Shown: positions 19,646 through 28,181 of the stretch, in pieces | How the letters are laid out: the number at the start of each line of letters is the position of its first letter | How positions within the stretch are numbered: the first letter of the stretch is position 1 | Source: JAJYUU01 sp963822955 | Lineage (GTDB): Bacteria; Actinomycetota; Actinomycetes; Streptosporangiales; Streptosporangiaceae | Direction: 5' to 3' | DNA: 64,000 bases | NCBI GenBank assembly: GCA_963822955.1 | Contig: CAWGJS010000002.1 | Location: 1,860,001-1,924,000, forward strand | Made by a program: the position numbers and the translations under genes | The notes under the pieces: generated by a model | Told to the model about the DNA's origin: nothing | The model's input: the letters and a program-made list of their open reading frames with translations, nothing else | Database searches by the model: none

Positions 19646-19651
19646 TGAGGT

Positions 19652-20023
19652 ATGGCTCGGGCGGCGACGACGGCGGACGCGTTCAACGCCATCGCTGAGC
19701 CGCGGCGGCGGCAGATCGTCGATGTCATTGCCGCCGGGGAGCGCTCCGTCAGCGATCTCGTTGCCTTGCTCGGCCTGCCGCAGCCCCTGGTCTCCAAGCA
19801 CCTGCGAGTGCTCCGGGAGGTCGGCCTTGTCGTCGTGCGCGACGAGGGACGGCAGCGGCTCTACCGGCTGAACGGCATCGCGCTCAAGCCGATCTATGAC
19901 TGGGTGAAGGACTTCGAGCTGCTGTGGTCGGAGCGCTTCTCCCGGCTGGACGTCGTACTGGCAGAGCTACAGCAGACGACAACTGAGGAACCGGAGGACC
20001 GAAATGACGGCGATGAGGACTAG
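19652..20023 (+). CDS. ArsR-family transcriptional regulator
   Basis: A 123-residue winged-helix repressor. The helix-turn-helix spans GERSVSDLVALLGLPQPLVSKHLRVLREVGLV, followed by the wing VVVRDEGRQRLYRLN. There are no paired metal-binding cysteines, so a metal sensor is unlikely. It belongs to the group found next to AHSA1/SRPBCC proteins, where the regulator and the small ligand-binding-fold protein overlap. Here the overlap is 20 bases. It probably binds the dyad in its own promoter. Confidence 0.9.
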   Translation: MARAATTADAFNAIAEPRRRQIVDVIAAGERSVSDLVALLGLPQPLVSKHLRVLREVGLVVVRDEGRQRLYRLNGIALKPIYDWVKDFELLWSERFSRLDVVLAELQQTTTEEPEDRNDGDED

Positions 20024-20492
20024 CGGCCCGGCAGTGGTGACGTTGCCGAGCGATACCGAGATCCTGATTACCAGGGAGTTCGACGCGCCCAGGCACCTTG
20101 TCTACCGTGCGTGGACGACGCCGGATCTGATCAGGCGCTGGTGGAGCGGTGACCGGGGCGAGGTGACGTCCATCGAGGTCGACCTGCGTCCCGGCGGCAC
20201 CTGGCGCTATGTCATGACCGCAAACGCCGGCTTCGAGGTGGCGTTCCATGGCGAGTACCAGGAGATCGTGCCGGACGAGCGGATCGTGTCGACCGAGGTC
20301 TTCGAGGGCATGCCCGACGCCGGCGCCGTGTCGACGACGACATTCGAGGGGCTAGGCGCCCGCGCGAAAGTGTCAATCCTCGTCGTGCACCAGAACAAGG
20401 CGAACCGTGACGCGCACGTCGGGTCCGGCATGGAAGACGGGCTGCAGGAAGCGCTGAACTACCTCGAGCAGGTGGCCCGCTCGTTGTCCTGA
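20004..20492 (+). CDS. SRPBCC/AHSA1-like domain protein
   Basis: A 162-residue START-like (AHSA1) protein. Typical segments are ITREFDAPRHLVYRAWTTPDLIRRWW, DLRPGGTWRYVM, FHGEYQEIVPDERIV and EDGLQEALNYLEQVA, the long C-terminal helix. Such proteins bind small hydrophobic ligands, but the ligand is unknown. It is co-transcribed with, and overlaps, the ArsR gene, so its level probably follows the ArsR signal. Its 3' end overlaps the convergent NRDE gene by 34 bases. Confidence 0.88.
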   Translation: MTAMRTSGPAVVTLPSDTEILITREFDAPRHLVYRAWTTPDLIRRWWSGDRGEVTSIEVDLRPGGTWRYVMTANAGFEVAFHGEYQEIVPDERIVSTEVFEGMPDAGAVSTTTFEGLGARAKVSILVVHQNKANRDAHVGSGMEDGLQEALNYLEQVARSLS

Positions 20493-21277
20493 GCAGACCA
20501 CAAGTCCGTCGCATCGCGCAGCTCGCTCTCGCACGGACGGCCGTCTGCCACCCGGACCGACGGCACGCCAGCGACCGGAACCACCACGGTCATGGCTGAT
20601 CTCGTGCCGTAGCCCTCGACGTGGACGCAGGCCGCGGTCACCTGGGGCGGCCAGATCCGGCCAGTCGTGTCGGTCCGCGCTTCGGGGATCGCCGGCTGAT
20701 GGCTGCCGAGCACCGTCTCCAGCGCCGCGACGGTGCTCCCGGCGCCGTGGTCGGCCTGCAAGGACAGCGCGGAATCGATGAGCCCGGTGACGAACTCGGC
20801 CTTTGGCGACCTCGGCTGCAGCGGCGCATTCTCCAGCACGTAAAGCCCCGCGCCAAGCTGCTGGACCTCCGGCTTGCCGTGGCCGGGGATCCCGATGAAG
20901 AACAGCGTGCTGCGGTCGCCGACCAGCATCCAGCACGGGTTGTAATCGGCTGCGTCCAGTGTTGTGGCCACCGCAGCAACCGCCTCGGCGGCGGTCGCGT
21001 AGCCGGCGAAGGCCAGCGGCAGCTCGCCACGCGAGCGCTTCGATGGATCGCGGCCGCTGGCCGAGGGCTGATTTGTCAGCCCTGCCACTACGCCATGCTC
21101 GTTGACTGCCAGCCAGGTTCCGCCCGCAAGCTCGTCCCGGCCGCCGAGGATGCGCGGTCCGCTGTCGCGCAGGACGGTCATCGGAACCGCCGGCCGGTCG
21201 AGCCGCTCATCCCTGTTCGCCGCCACGATCAGCGGCGCGTCCGCAACCACGCCGGACATCGCGATCAGCAGGCACAT
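20459..21277 (-). CDS. NRDE-family (TANGO2-like) protein
   Basis: A 272-residue protein with the N-terminal Cys start MCLLIAMSG and the diagnostic AANRDERLDRPA motif. GGRDELAGGTWLAVNEHGVVAGLTN follows the family pattern. NRDE/TANGO2 proteins have an N-terminal-nucleophile-like fold and a debated role in haem or lipid handling. The Cys2 could be the N-terminal nucleophile after Met removal. It converges on the AHSA1 gene. No operon partner is seen. Confidence 0.88.
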   Translation of the reverse strand: MCLLIAMSGVVADAPLIVAANRDERLDRPAVPMTVLRDSGPRILGGRDELAGGTWLAVNEHGVVAGLTNQPSASGRDPSKRSRGELPLAFAGYATAAEAVAAVATTLDAADYNPCWMLVGDRSTLFFIGIPGHGKPEVQQLGAGLYVLENAPLQPRSPKAEFVTGLIDSALSLQADHGAGSTVAALETVLGSHQPAIPEARTDTTGRIWPPQVTAACVHVEGYGTRSAMTVVVPVAGVPSVRVADGRPCESELRDATDLWSAQDNERATCSR

Positions 21278-21672
21278 GCTCCGAACGTTAGCCGATGCGC
21301 GCTCTGTCGGTCGCCGTCGCGATGAGCGGGACGGCGCGCCGCACGTAGCGGCAGTACCGGGATAAAGCGGACGCGCCAGGCCTACCGCGCGTTGACTCCT
21401 TTGGGCGCGAGTTAGCTACCGTGGCCCATCTTGGGGCTACGGCAGCTAACTCACGCCCAATCTCGGCGCTATGAAGATCGACTTCAGTTGCGCAAATCCT
21501 GCAAAAGCTGCTTAATCGGCGGCGAGTGGCGGGCCGTCTAGTTCGTGGCGACGCAGCGGACCGCTGAGGCGGCGCCTAGCCGAACAGTGAGCGAACGTCC
21601 CGGCATGACGTGGACTGGCCGGCCACGCTGAGAAGCGTCATCGGCGGTAACGCCAAGCGAGGAGGCGGCGAG
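21278..21672. other. intergenic region holding a long imperfect palindrome
   Basis: This 395-base gap lies between the NRDE gene and the dioxygenase gene, divergently arranged. Apart from the palindrome at 21401-21460 I see no gene. AGGAGG at about 21659-21664 serves the dioxygenase start. Confidence 0.5.
21401..21460. repeat. 60-bp imperfect palindrome
   Basis: The left arm starts TTGGGCGCGAGTTAGCT and the right arm ends AGCTAACTCACGCCCAA. Pairing continues inward through CCGTGGCCC against GGGCTACGG, leaving a tiny loop. About 27 bases on each side pair with three or four mismatches. The two copies of GAGTTAGCT/AGCTAACTC match exactly. It could form a long cruciform or RNA hairpin. Confidence 0.75.
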
Positions 21673-22842
21673 ATGGACGACCTGGACAGCCAGGGAACGA
21701 CTGATTCTCAGGTCGCCGGCGTCGAGACCTCCGCCGCGGCGGATGTCCGGGCGCTCGATCCGGCCTGGCTGCGCGGTAACTGCCAGTGCCCGGACTGCCG
21801 CGATCCGGTGAGCGGCCAGCGACTTATCAGCATCACCGATCAGCCCGCTGAGGTGAGGCTGGCCGGCGTGACCGCCACGGCTGACGGCTGGGTCGTCCGG
21901 TTCGAGCCGGACGGGCACGAGGCCGTCGTCACCGGAGCCTGGCTCTACGCACAGCTGACGCCCGCAGCCGATGACCGGACCGAGGATGCGAAACGGCTGT
22001 GGACCGTCGCGGACTTCCCCGCCGGACCGCCTGCCGTCTCCTGGACGGACTACGTGACCAGCGACGCAACCCGGCTCCACAGCCTGCGGCAGCTGCTGTC
22101 GGCCGGCTTCATGCTGCTGCGCGGCGTGCCAGCCGAGCCTGGTGCTGTCCTGACCGTCGCGGCAACCCTGGGGTACGTCCGGGAGACCAACTACGGCCAG
22201 CTGTTCGACGTGCGGGTCGAGCCAACGCCGGCCAATCTCGCGTACACCGGGCTCCCGATCGGCCCTCACACCGACAACCCGTACCGCGACCCGGTCCCCA
22301 CCATGCAACTGCTGCACTGCCTGGTCAGCGCCACCGGCGGCGGAGAATCCGGCCTGCTCGACGGCTTCCGCGCGGCGGGACAGCTACGCGCTGAAGACCC
22401 GGCCGCGTTCGGCTGCCTGACGACGACCCCGGTCACCTTCTGCTACCGCGACGCGACCGCAGAACTGCGCGCGACCAAGCCGATGATCGGCATCGATGCG
22501 GCCGGCCGGATCAGGGAGGTGAGATACAACAGCAGGTCGATGGAGCCGCTGCGACCTCCCCGCGGCAGCGAGCCCGGCGAGGCGGCGCTTAGAGCGCGAG
22601 AGTTCTACCGCGCTTACCGGGTCTTCGCCACAACACTGCTGCAGCCGGACCTGACCTTGCGGTTCAGTCTCGGGCCTGGCGACTGCGTCGTGTTCGACAA
22701 CACCCGGGTCCTGCACTCGCGCACGGGCTTCACGGCCACCGGGCACCGGCATCTGCAGGGCTGCTACGCCGACATCGACGGAGCAGAGTCGACGGTCGCG
22801 GTCCTGGCCAGGCGCGAGGCCGCCGCGCTCACCAGCGCCTAG
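21673..22842 (+). CDS. gamma-butyrobetaine dioxygenase-like 2OG/Fe(II) oxygenase
   Basis: A TauD/GBBH-family oxygenase of 389 aa. The N-terminal domain (DUF971-like) has the zinc site CQCPDC. The catalytic jelly roll has the Fe-binding HTD in GPHTDNPYRDP, TMQLLHCL, the 2OG-binding region and a distal His in RHLQGCYADID. The pattern fits gamma-butyrobetaine hydroxylase or trimethyllysine hydroxylase, the last and first steps of carnitine synthesis, but other substrates are possible. ATG 21673 was chosen for the AGGAGG 8 nt upstream. No carnitine genes lie nearby. Confidence 0.85.
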   Translation: MDDLDSQGTTDSQVAGVETSAAADVRALDPAWLRGNCQCPDCRDPVSGQRLISITDQPAEVRLAGVTATADGWVVRFEPDGHEAVVTGAWLYAQLTPAADDRTEDAKRLWTVADFPAGPPAVSWTDYVTSDATRLHSLRQLLSAGFMLLRGVPAEPGAVLTVAATLGYVRETNYGQLFDVRVEPTPANLAYTGLPIGPHTDNPYRDPVPTMQLLHCLVSATGGGESGLLDGFRAAGQLRAEDPAAFGCLTTTPVTFCYRDATAELRATKPMIGIDAAGRIREVRYNSRSMEPLRPPRGSEPGEAALRAREFYRAYRVFATTLLQPDLTLRFSLGPGDCVVFDNTRVLHSRTGFTATGHRHLQGCYADIDGAESTVAVLARREAAALTSA

Positions 22843-23420
22843 CTGGGCTGGCGATCCCGCACCCAGACCATCAGCCGGCCGCTCTCGCCGGGCGCCTCAG
22901 GCCGCCGTTCCTCGATCCGGTCCAGCCGGTAGCCGAGCCGCCGGGCCACGGCCACGCTGCCAGCGTTCGCAGCGTCGCAGTGGATCTCCACCCGGTTCAC
23001 GCCGGGCAGGGCGAGCGCCACCGAGGTGAGGGCAGCGCTCGCGGACGTCCCGTAACCGCGGCCCGCCTGGCCAGCGGCGATCCAGTACCCGATCTCCGCG
23101 CTGCCGTCGCCCATCCGCCGGTGCAGGGCCACTTCCCCGACAAGCGTGCCAGTCTCCGCGGTCAGCACCGAGTAGGTATAGCTCAGACCCGACTCCCAGC
23201 GGTGATCAGCTTCAGCAACCCGGGCAAGCTGGTTGGCGCGGTCGGCTGCAGCGGGCGTGGCCCACGGCATCCACGGCCGCAGCGTGTCCAGGCTGGCACC
23301 GACAGCGGCGGCAATGGCGCCAGCATCGTCGGCCTGGACCCGGCGCACGATGACGGGGCCGGCCTCGACGCGCTCAGGCGGCGTGTCGGGGGGCGGCACA
23401 TCGGGAGTACGCGGGAGCAC
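22839..23420 (-). CDS. GNAT-family N-acetyltransferase (RimJ/RimL type)
   Basis: A GCN5-related acetyltransferase. The acetyl-CoA loop is seen in AAGQAGRGYGTSASAAL (Q/RxxGxG/A pattern), preceded by LVGEVALHRRMGDGSAEIGYW and followed by VEIHCDAANAGSVAVARRLGY, the RimJ/RimL-type ending. From GTG 23420 the length is about 193 aa. A longer frame to 23495 would overlap the divergent methyltransferase start and is less likely. The substrate is unknown. Confidence 0.85.
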   Translation of the reverse strand: MLPRTPDVPPPDTPPERVEAGPVIVRRVQADDAGAIAAAVGASLDTLRPWMPWATPAAADRANQLARVAEADHRWESGLSYTYSVLTAETGTLVGEVALHRRMGDGSAEIGYWIAAGQAGRGYGTSASAALTSVALALPGVNRVEIHCDAANAGSVAVARRLGYRLDRIEERRPEAPGESGRLMVWVRDRQPS

Positions 23421-23493
23421 TGTCCCATCGTAAGTACACCGCTGCTCATGCCGGACGTGCGCGCGGAACAATGACCAGGTCAAGATGGGGCGC

Positions 23494-24303
23494 ATGGCCG
23501 ATCAGCAGTTCCGAACCGACCTCTACCGCGGCACTGCGGAGTACTACGACAGCTTCCGGCGGCCCTACCCGGCCGAGCTGATCGACCACCTCGCCGCCCG
23601 GACCGGCGCCGACGGCACCGGGTCGCTGCTCGACTTGGCCTGCGGTACCGGCCAGGTGAGCTTCGCGCTGCGCATGCGGTTCGCGTCCATCTGGGCCGTC
23701 GACCAGGAACCCGACATGATCAGGGTCGCCAGCGCGAAGGCAGGCGGTCGCTCCGGGCCCTACCGGTTCCTGACCTGCGCTGCGGAAGAGCTCCGCGCGC
23801 CAGAGCAGGCATTCGACCTGGTTACGATCGGGAACGCACTCCACCGCATGCGCCGCGAGGCTGTCGCTGCCAGCGTCCTGCGCTGGCTAAAGCCGGGCGG
23901 ATTCCTGGCGCTGCTCTGGGGCGGTTCGCCGAACGACGGCGATGCACCCTGGCAGCTGGCGCTCCGCGAGACGATGCAGCGCTGGCAGCAGCGACCTGCC
24001 GGGGAGCCGCGGATCCCGGCCGGCTACGCGGCCGACCGGGCCGCCAGGCCCGATCTGGAGATCCTGCGCGCGTCCGGGTTCGAGATCGCCGGCCGACGGG
24101 AGCTTCCGGTCAGGCAGGCATGGACAGTCGCGGAGATCGCCGGGTTCGTGGCCTCGACCTCGGTGCTGTCTCCGGCAGCTCTGGGCCCGGACGCCGCCGA
24201 GTTCGATGCCGACCTGCGCCGCTCGCTGCTGGGGTGCGAGCCGGACGGGCTGTTCCGCCAGGACACAAGCTTCGCCTACGACCTGGCTCGGCGCCCGGCG
24301 TAG
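23494..24303 (+). CDS. class I SAM-dependent methyltransferase
   Basis: A Rossmann-fold methyltransferase of about 269 aa. LLDLACGTGQVSFAL is motif I, with the acidic motif II in WAVDQEPDMI and a post-motif in AEELRAPEQAFDLVTIGNALH. LRWLKPGGFLALLWGG is the usual beta-strand after the active site. The N-terminal YYDSFRRPYPAELIDHLA is typical of methyltransferase type 11/25 members. ATG 23494 or 23485 could start it. It is divergent from the GNAT gene. The substrate is not predictable. Confidence 0.88.
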   Translation: MADQQFRTDLYRGTAEYYDSFRRPYPAELIDHLAARTGADGTGSLLDLACGTGQVSFALRMRFASIWAVDQEPDMIRVASAKAGGRSGPYRFLTCAAEELRAPEQAFDLVTIGNALHRMRREAVAASVLRWLKPGGFLALLWGGSPNDGDAPWQLALRETMQRWQQRPAGEPRIPAGYAADRAARPDLEILRASGFEIAGRRELPVRQAWTVAEIAGFVASTSVLSPAALGPDAAEFDADLRRSLLGCEPDGLFRQDTSFAYDLARRPA

Positions 24304-24316
24304 GCTCGTCTCCCGC

Positions 24317-24775
24317 TCAGGCGGGCGCGGGAACCTCGGCTGGGATCGTCTGGATGGCGGCGAGCAGCTCAGTCCAGAAGAAGGCGGCCGTGAAGAACAT
24401 CAGCGTGTCCCCCTTCTCCAGCATCAGCTTGCGGTACATCACCATCTTGCCGACGTCGTAGCCATCGAGCATCGACAGCCAGTCGGCGTAGGACCCCGCG
24501 AGCAGGAAGACGGCATCGGCTTCAGCCTCGGCGCGTTCCCCCACTGATGCGGCGTTGATGTTGCCGGCCTCGAAGTCCAGTACCAGGGTGTCGCCGTCAC
24601 CGTCGGCCGGCATATCGCGGACCGCCAGGGCCAGCTTGCCGGTCACGAACGGGCTGATCATGTCGATCCAGTCCCAGAAGTCCTGCAGCTTGCTGGCCTT
24701 CCGCTCAGCGTCGGGCCAGGCGCTGAACGTGCGCTGGATCTCGGCCGCCCAGTCCTGTGTCATGAACCCGGCCAT
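24317..24775 (-). CDS. SCP2-like sterol/lipid-binding domain protein
   Basis: A 152-residue protein that fits the SCP2 sterol-carrier pattern: LALAVRDMPADGDGDTLVLDFEAGNINAAS, AEADAVFLLAGSYADWLSMLDGYD and MVMYRKLMLEKGDTLMF. The last part matches the usual closing strand and helix. It starts 1 base after the stop of the diiron gene (25736 to 24777), with GGGAGG just upstream, so the two are tightly coupled. It may bind the lipid or other hydrophobic substrate of that enzyme; this is inference. Confidence 0.6.
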   Translation of the reverse strand: MAGFMTQDWAAEIQRTFSAWPDAERKASKLQDFWDWIDMISPFVTGKLALAVRDMPADGDGDTLVLDFEAGNINAASVGERAEAEADAVFLLAGSYADWLSMLDGYDVGKMVMYRKLMLEKGDTLMFFTAAFFWTELLAAIQTIPAEVPAPA

Positions 24776-24776
24776 G

Positions 24777-25736
24777 TCAGCCTCCCGCCAGCGTCGGCTT
24801 GGTCTGCGACAGCATCTGCTGCATATCGGGCGGCAGCGTCACGCCGACCATTGCCAGCTTGCGGTTGAGCTGGCTCATGAACAGCTCCGTGACCCGGTCT
24901 TCGGACCAGCCCAGCGGCTCGTAGTAGATGTAGCTGGACCGGGCCGCGCTCATGGTGAGCAGCGTCCGCAGCGTGTCCAGCAGGTCCCTGACGTACGCCG
25001 GGTCCTCGTTCAGTAGCTCGCGGACGAAGCGCAGGCCGCCCTGGACGTGCCGCGCCTCGTCCCGGCAGGTGGCCGTGAAGCCGGTATAGAAGCCCGGCAG
25101 CACCTTGAAGTCGCGCGCGTAGTTCAGCGTGATCTTCATGACCGACAGCGCCAGGACGCCCTCGATCCAGATCACGTAGCAGGTCGCGTACTTCATCTGC
25201 AGGTGCTTGTTGTATGGATCCCGCCGCAGGTCGTCGGTCAGGTACGCAAGCAGGCCGAACGGGCCGACGAACGTCTCCTGGATGAACGGCCAGGAGGCGT
25301 CCAGGATGTCCATGATGCCGTCGCCTTCAAGGCCGACGACCTCGCGGTAGAAGCGGTCGAAGAAGACGGTGTGCCGGGCCTCGTCCTCCAGGTGGCTGGT
25401 CAGGAAGATCTTGTAGTCCTCTGGCACGCCGAAAAGCAACGGCGCGAGCTCGACCGCGACCTGGCGCTCGCCATGATGAAAGCCTGACGCGATCGACAGG
25501 AACGAGTTGCGCGAGTCGTCGGTCATCCGCTGCGTCCAGTCGCCCTTATCCGCGGAGAAGTCCAGCTCGTTGACGTTCCAGCGCTGGCGCAGATAGCGGT
25601 CGTACAGGCTCATCCACTCCGGCAGGCGTGCCGTGGGCACGTGCACGTACTCGATGACGTCATCGATGTCGGTACGGCTGAGCCCGGCGAGGTCGGTACC
25701 CTCGATGCGAGCCAGCCGTTCATCGGTCACGGTCAT
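24777..25736 (-). CDS. R2-like diiron (ferritin-like) oxidase/oxygenase
   Basis: A 319-residue ferritin-like protein of the ribonucleotide reductase R2 superfamily. Candidate metal ligands are Glu90 in GFHHGERQV, Glu119/His122 in HLEDEARHTVFF, a Glu in YVIWIEGVLAL and the second ExxH in TCRDEARH. The pattern ELDFSADKGDW resembles the R2 N-terminus. No large subunit (NrdA/NrdE) is nearby, so this is more likely an R2-like oxidase or N-oxygenase than a reductase. ATG 25736 has GGAGGG just upstream. It is coupled to the SCP2-like gene that follows it. Confidence 0.75.
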   Translation of the reverse strand: MTVTDERLARIEGTDLAGLSRTDIDDVIEYVHVPTARLPEWMSLYDRYLRQRWNVNELDFSADKGDWTQRMTDDSRNSFLSIASGFHHGERQVAVELAPLLFGVPEDYKIFLTSHLEDEARHTVFFDRFYREVVGLEGDGIMDILDASWPFIQETFVGPFGLLAYLTDDLRRDPYNKHLQMKYATCYVIWIEGVLALSVMKITLNYARDFKVLPGFYTGFTATCRDEARHVQGGLRFVRELLNEDPAYVRDLLDTLRTLLTMSAARSSYIYYEPLGWSEDRVTELFMSQLNRKLAMVGVTLPPDMQQMLSQTKPTLAGG

Positions 25737-25876
25737 GCGATGCTCCCTCCGGGACTCGCCTCCCCCGCAGCCGCCGCCGCGGGGATGCCGAAAGCGCGAC
25801 ACGTTACTGATTGGTAATGCTAACCCCGCAGCAAGCCGCCTGCTATGGCCAGGTTTGGCCTGTGGCTGCTCCGCCG

Positions 25877-26467
25877 CTACTGGCTGGTCAGCCAGCGGGC
25901 AACTGTGATGGCGATGACTGCGACAGTGGCGGCGCTCATCCACAGGAAGCCGCCGGCGAACCACTGAGCAGCGCTCACCAGCAGCGCCGTATGGGAGATA
26001 TCGAGCCCCCGGTCGTGGAACATTCCGGTCACGGTGGCACCGATCGCGTAAGCGAGTGCCGGCGCGGGGATGAGCAGGTATCCCTGCCCGAAGTCCACTG
26101 CGAAGGCAGCACCAGCCGAGCCGGCCACAAGCAGAACGCCGAGCACGGCACCAGGCCCGCCGCCCATGACCAGCGTCACGATTGCGCCAATCGCGGTCGC
26201 GACGAGCACGATGACGACCCCGCGCCGGGCGGGCAGCGAGCCCCACCGGGGCGGCAGCGGCGCCTGCGCGCGCGGTCTTCCCGTCCGCGCGTGCCCGGTC
26301 CCGGCTGGACCCGCCGAGCGCCCGCCCGCGCCCGCCCGGCCGGTTGTATCCGCCACGTGCCGGGCCGTGCGGCCGAACGGACTGGCCCCGCGCCCACCCG
26401 GATAGGGTTCGCGTGAGCTGCCGAGCCCGAGCCCCGCCTCGGTCTCGTATTCTTCTGGTGCCGACAT
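25877..26467 (-). CDS. DUF6542-like membrane protein
   Basis: A 196-residue protein from ATG 26467. The first 80 residues are charged and Gly/Pro-rich (MSAPEEYETEAGLGLG). Four hydrophobic segments follow, starting ARRGVVIVLVATAIGAIV and ending MSAATVAVIAITVARWL. The four-helix layout resembles the DUF6542 protein at 54064-54798, so the two may be paralogues. It is divergent from the LCP gene 91 bases away and may share envelope control with it. Function unknown. Confidence 0.55.
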   Translation of the reverse strand: MSAPEEYETEAGLGLGSSREPYPGGRGASPFGRTARHVADTTGRAGAGGRSAGPAGTGHARTGRPRAQAPLPPRWGSLPARRGVVIVLVATAIGAIVTLVMGGGPGAVLGVLLVAGSAGAAFAVDFGQGYLLIPAPALAYAIGATVTGMFHDRGLDISHTALLVSAAQWFAGGFLWMSAATVAVIAITVARWLTSQ

Positions 26468-26558
26468 TTGCAAAGAGGCTAACCGATGCCACCGGATTAT
26501 GTGATCGCGCCGGGTACTCTTCGCGTCGGGGGTAGTTAGCCTGGTCCGAAAGGATGCC

Positions 26559-28163
26559 ATGCCAAGGCCGGGGGATTACCAGAGCATTACACAAGGCCGC
26601 CCGAGTCAGCGTCCGCATGCGAGCGGCAGCGGTTCCGGGGGATCGCCGCGCAGGGCCGGTCGCCGGCCTCCGGCGCACGGCATCGCCGGGACACTCGGCT
26701 ACGCGGTGATGTGCATCCTTGCCACTCTGGTGCTGATGATCAGCGGAATCTCTTTCTTTGTGGTCAAGGACGTGAGCAGTATCGGCGGCTCGCATGCGAT
26801 TGCCAGCGGCCCGTCGATAGGTGCGCAGAATATCCTGCTGATGGGCCTGGAGAGCCGCACGGACTGGAACGGCAATATCCTTCCGAACCGGATCCTCAGT
26901 AAACTGCACGCCGGCAGCCGGCAGGCCATCTTGAATGGCACCGGCGGAAATGACACCAACACACTGATCCTCATCCACATATTCGCCGGCGGAAAGCAAG
27001 CTATCGGCTTTTCGATCCCCCGTGATGACTGGGTGAACTTCGCCGGCACCGTCGGGCCGCAGCAGCAGGGAAAGATCGACCAGGCCTACGGCGTGAGCAT
27101 GTATTACCGGGAGGCGCAGCTACGCCAGCAGCAGCCAGGCCTGAGCCAAGATCAGCTTGCCTACGGTGGCAACGAGGCCGGCCGCAAAGCCGCGGTGGCT
27201 ACTGTGGAGCAGCTCACCGGCGTGCACGTCGACCACTTCGCCGAGGTCAACCTCGACGGGTTCTACGAGCTCGCGAAGGTCTTTAACGGGGTCGAGGTCT
27301 GTCTCAAGCACAGAGTCAGTGATCATTACTCCGGCGCGCACTTCCATAAGGGCTACCAGCACCTCAACCCCGCCCAGGCGCTGGCTTTCGTCCGCCAGCG
27401 TCATGGCCTGCCCAACGGCGACCTGGACCGCACGCACCGCCAGCAGGCATTCATCGACTCAGTGCTCTATCAGCTCCGGACTGAGGGAGTGCTCAGCGAC
27501 CTCACGAAGATCGCGGCCGTGATCAATGTCGGCAGACGGTACGTCATCACGGACGCGGGCTGGAATCTGCTGGACTTCGCGCAGGAGGCCCAGGGCCTGA
27601 CCGGCTCGCACCTGGTCTTTCATACGCTGCCGATAACGGGCTACGCCACGATTGACGGCCAGGACGCTAATACGGTCGACCCGGCGAGCATCAAGGCCAT
27701 CGTGCACGCCGCGTTCTACCCGACGCCGACCACTAGCGGTGGCAAGCACCGCCATCACGCGAACTCAGAGATCGCGAAAGCCGTGGTCGATGTTCTTAAC
27801 GGCGGACACACCCAGGGGCTTGCCACGCAGGTGACAGCGGAGCTCGCCGGGGCCGGATACCACGTCGGAAAGCCAGCTGACACCGCCTATCGCAGCACAA
27901 CGGCCGTTCTTTACGGCACCGGGTCGGCGGCGGAAGCTGCACGGCTCGGTGCGGTCTTCGGCGCCACTGCCACAGCCAGCACCTCAGTCGCGGCCGGGCA
28001 CATTGAGATCCTTCTCGGCACCGGGGCTACCGCGCCCGCCAGTGTGCCCGCGGTCAGCATTGCCAGCGCATCGCCCACGCCCAGCCCGGCGTCGGTCATT
28101 CCGACAACCGGACCGCAAGGCGGCGCGGTCATCGCGAAGGACGGAATTCCATGCGTCGACTGA
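26559..28163 (+). CDS. LytR-CpsA-Psr (LCP) family glycopolymer ligase
   Basis: A cell-envelope enzyme that attaches anionic polymers or arabinogalactan-like glycans to peptidoglycan outside the membrane. The cytoplasmic N-terminus (60 aa, Ser/Gly/Arg-rich) is followed by one membrane helix (YAVMCILATLVLMISGISFF). The LCP domain holds NILLMGLESR, NDTNTLILIH, SIPRDDWV with the pyrophosphate-binding Arg, GVEVCLKHRVSDHYSG and GDLDRTHRQQAFI. The C-terminal LytR_C-type domain spans about residues 400-485, followed by a Pro/Ser/Thr tail. 534 aa in all. No frameshift. Confidence 0.93.
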   Translation: MPRPGDYQSITQGRPSQRPHASGSGSGGSPRRAGRRPPAHGIAGTLGYAVMCILATLVLMISGISFFVVKDVSSIGGSHAIASGPSIGAQNILLMGLESRTDWNGNILPNRILSKLHAGSRQAILNGTGGNDTNTLILIHIFAGGKQAIGFSIPRDDWVNFAGTVGPQQQGKIDQAYGVSMYYREAQLRQQQPGLSQDQLAYGGNEAGRKAAVATVEQLTGVHVDHFAEVNLDGFYELAKVFNGVEVCLKHRVSDHYSGAHFHKGYQHLNPAQALAFVRQRHGLPNGDLDRTHRQQAFIDSVLYQLRTEGVLSDLTKIAAVINVGRRYVITDAGWNLLDFAQEAQGLTGSHLVFHTLPITGYATIDGQDANTVDPASIKAIVHAAFYPTPTTSGGKHRHHANSEIAKAVVDVLNGGHTQGLATQVTAELAGAGYHVGKPADTAYRSTTAVLYGTGSAAEAARLGAVFGATATASTSVAAGHIEILLGTGATAPASVPAVSIASASPTPSPASVIPTTGPQGGAVIAKDGIPCVD

Positions 28164-28181
28164 AAGCCTGCCCATCAGGTG

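Noticed and set aside
17584..19797. 737-codon open frame on the minus strand opposite cphA
   Set aside because: It is a shadow of a GC-rich gene. cphA carries every family motif on the plus strand, and the opposite translation has no recognisable domain.
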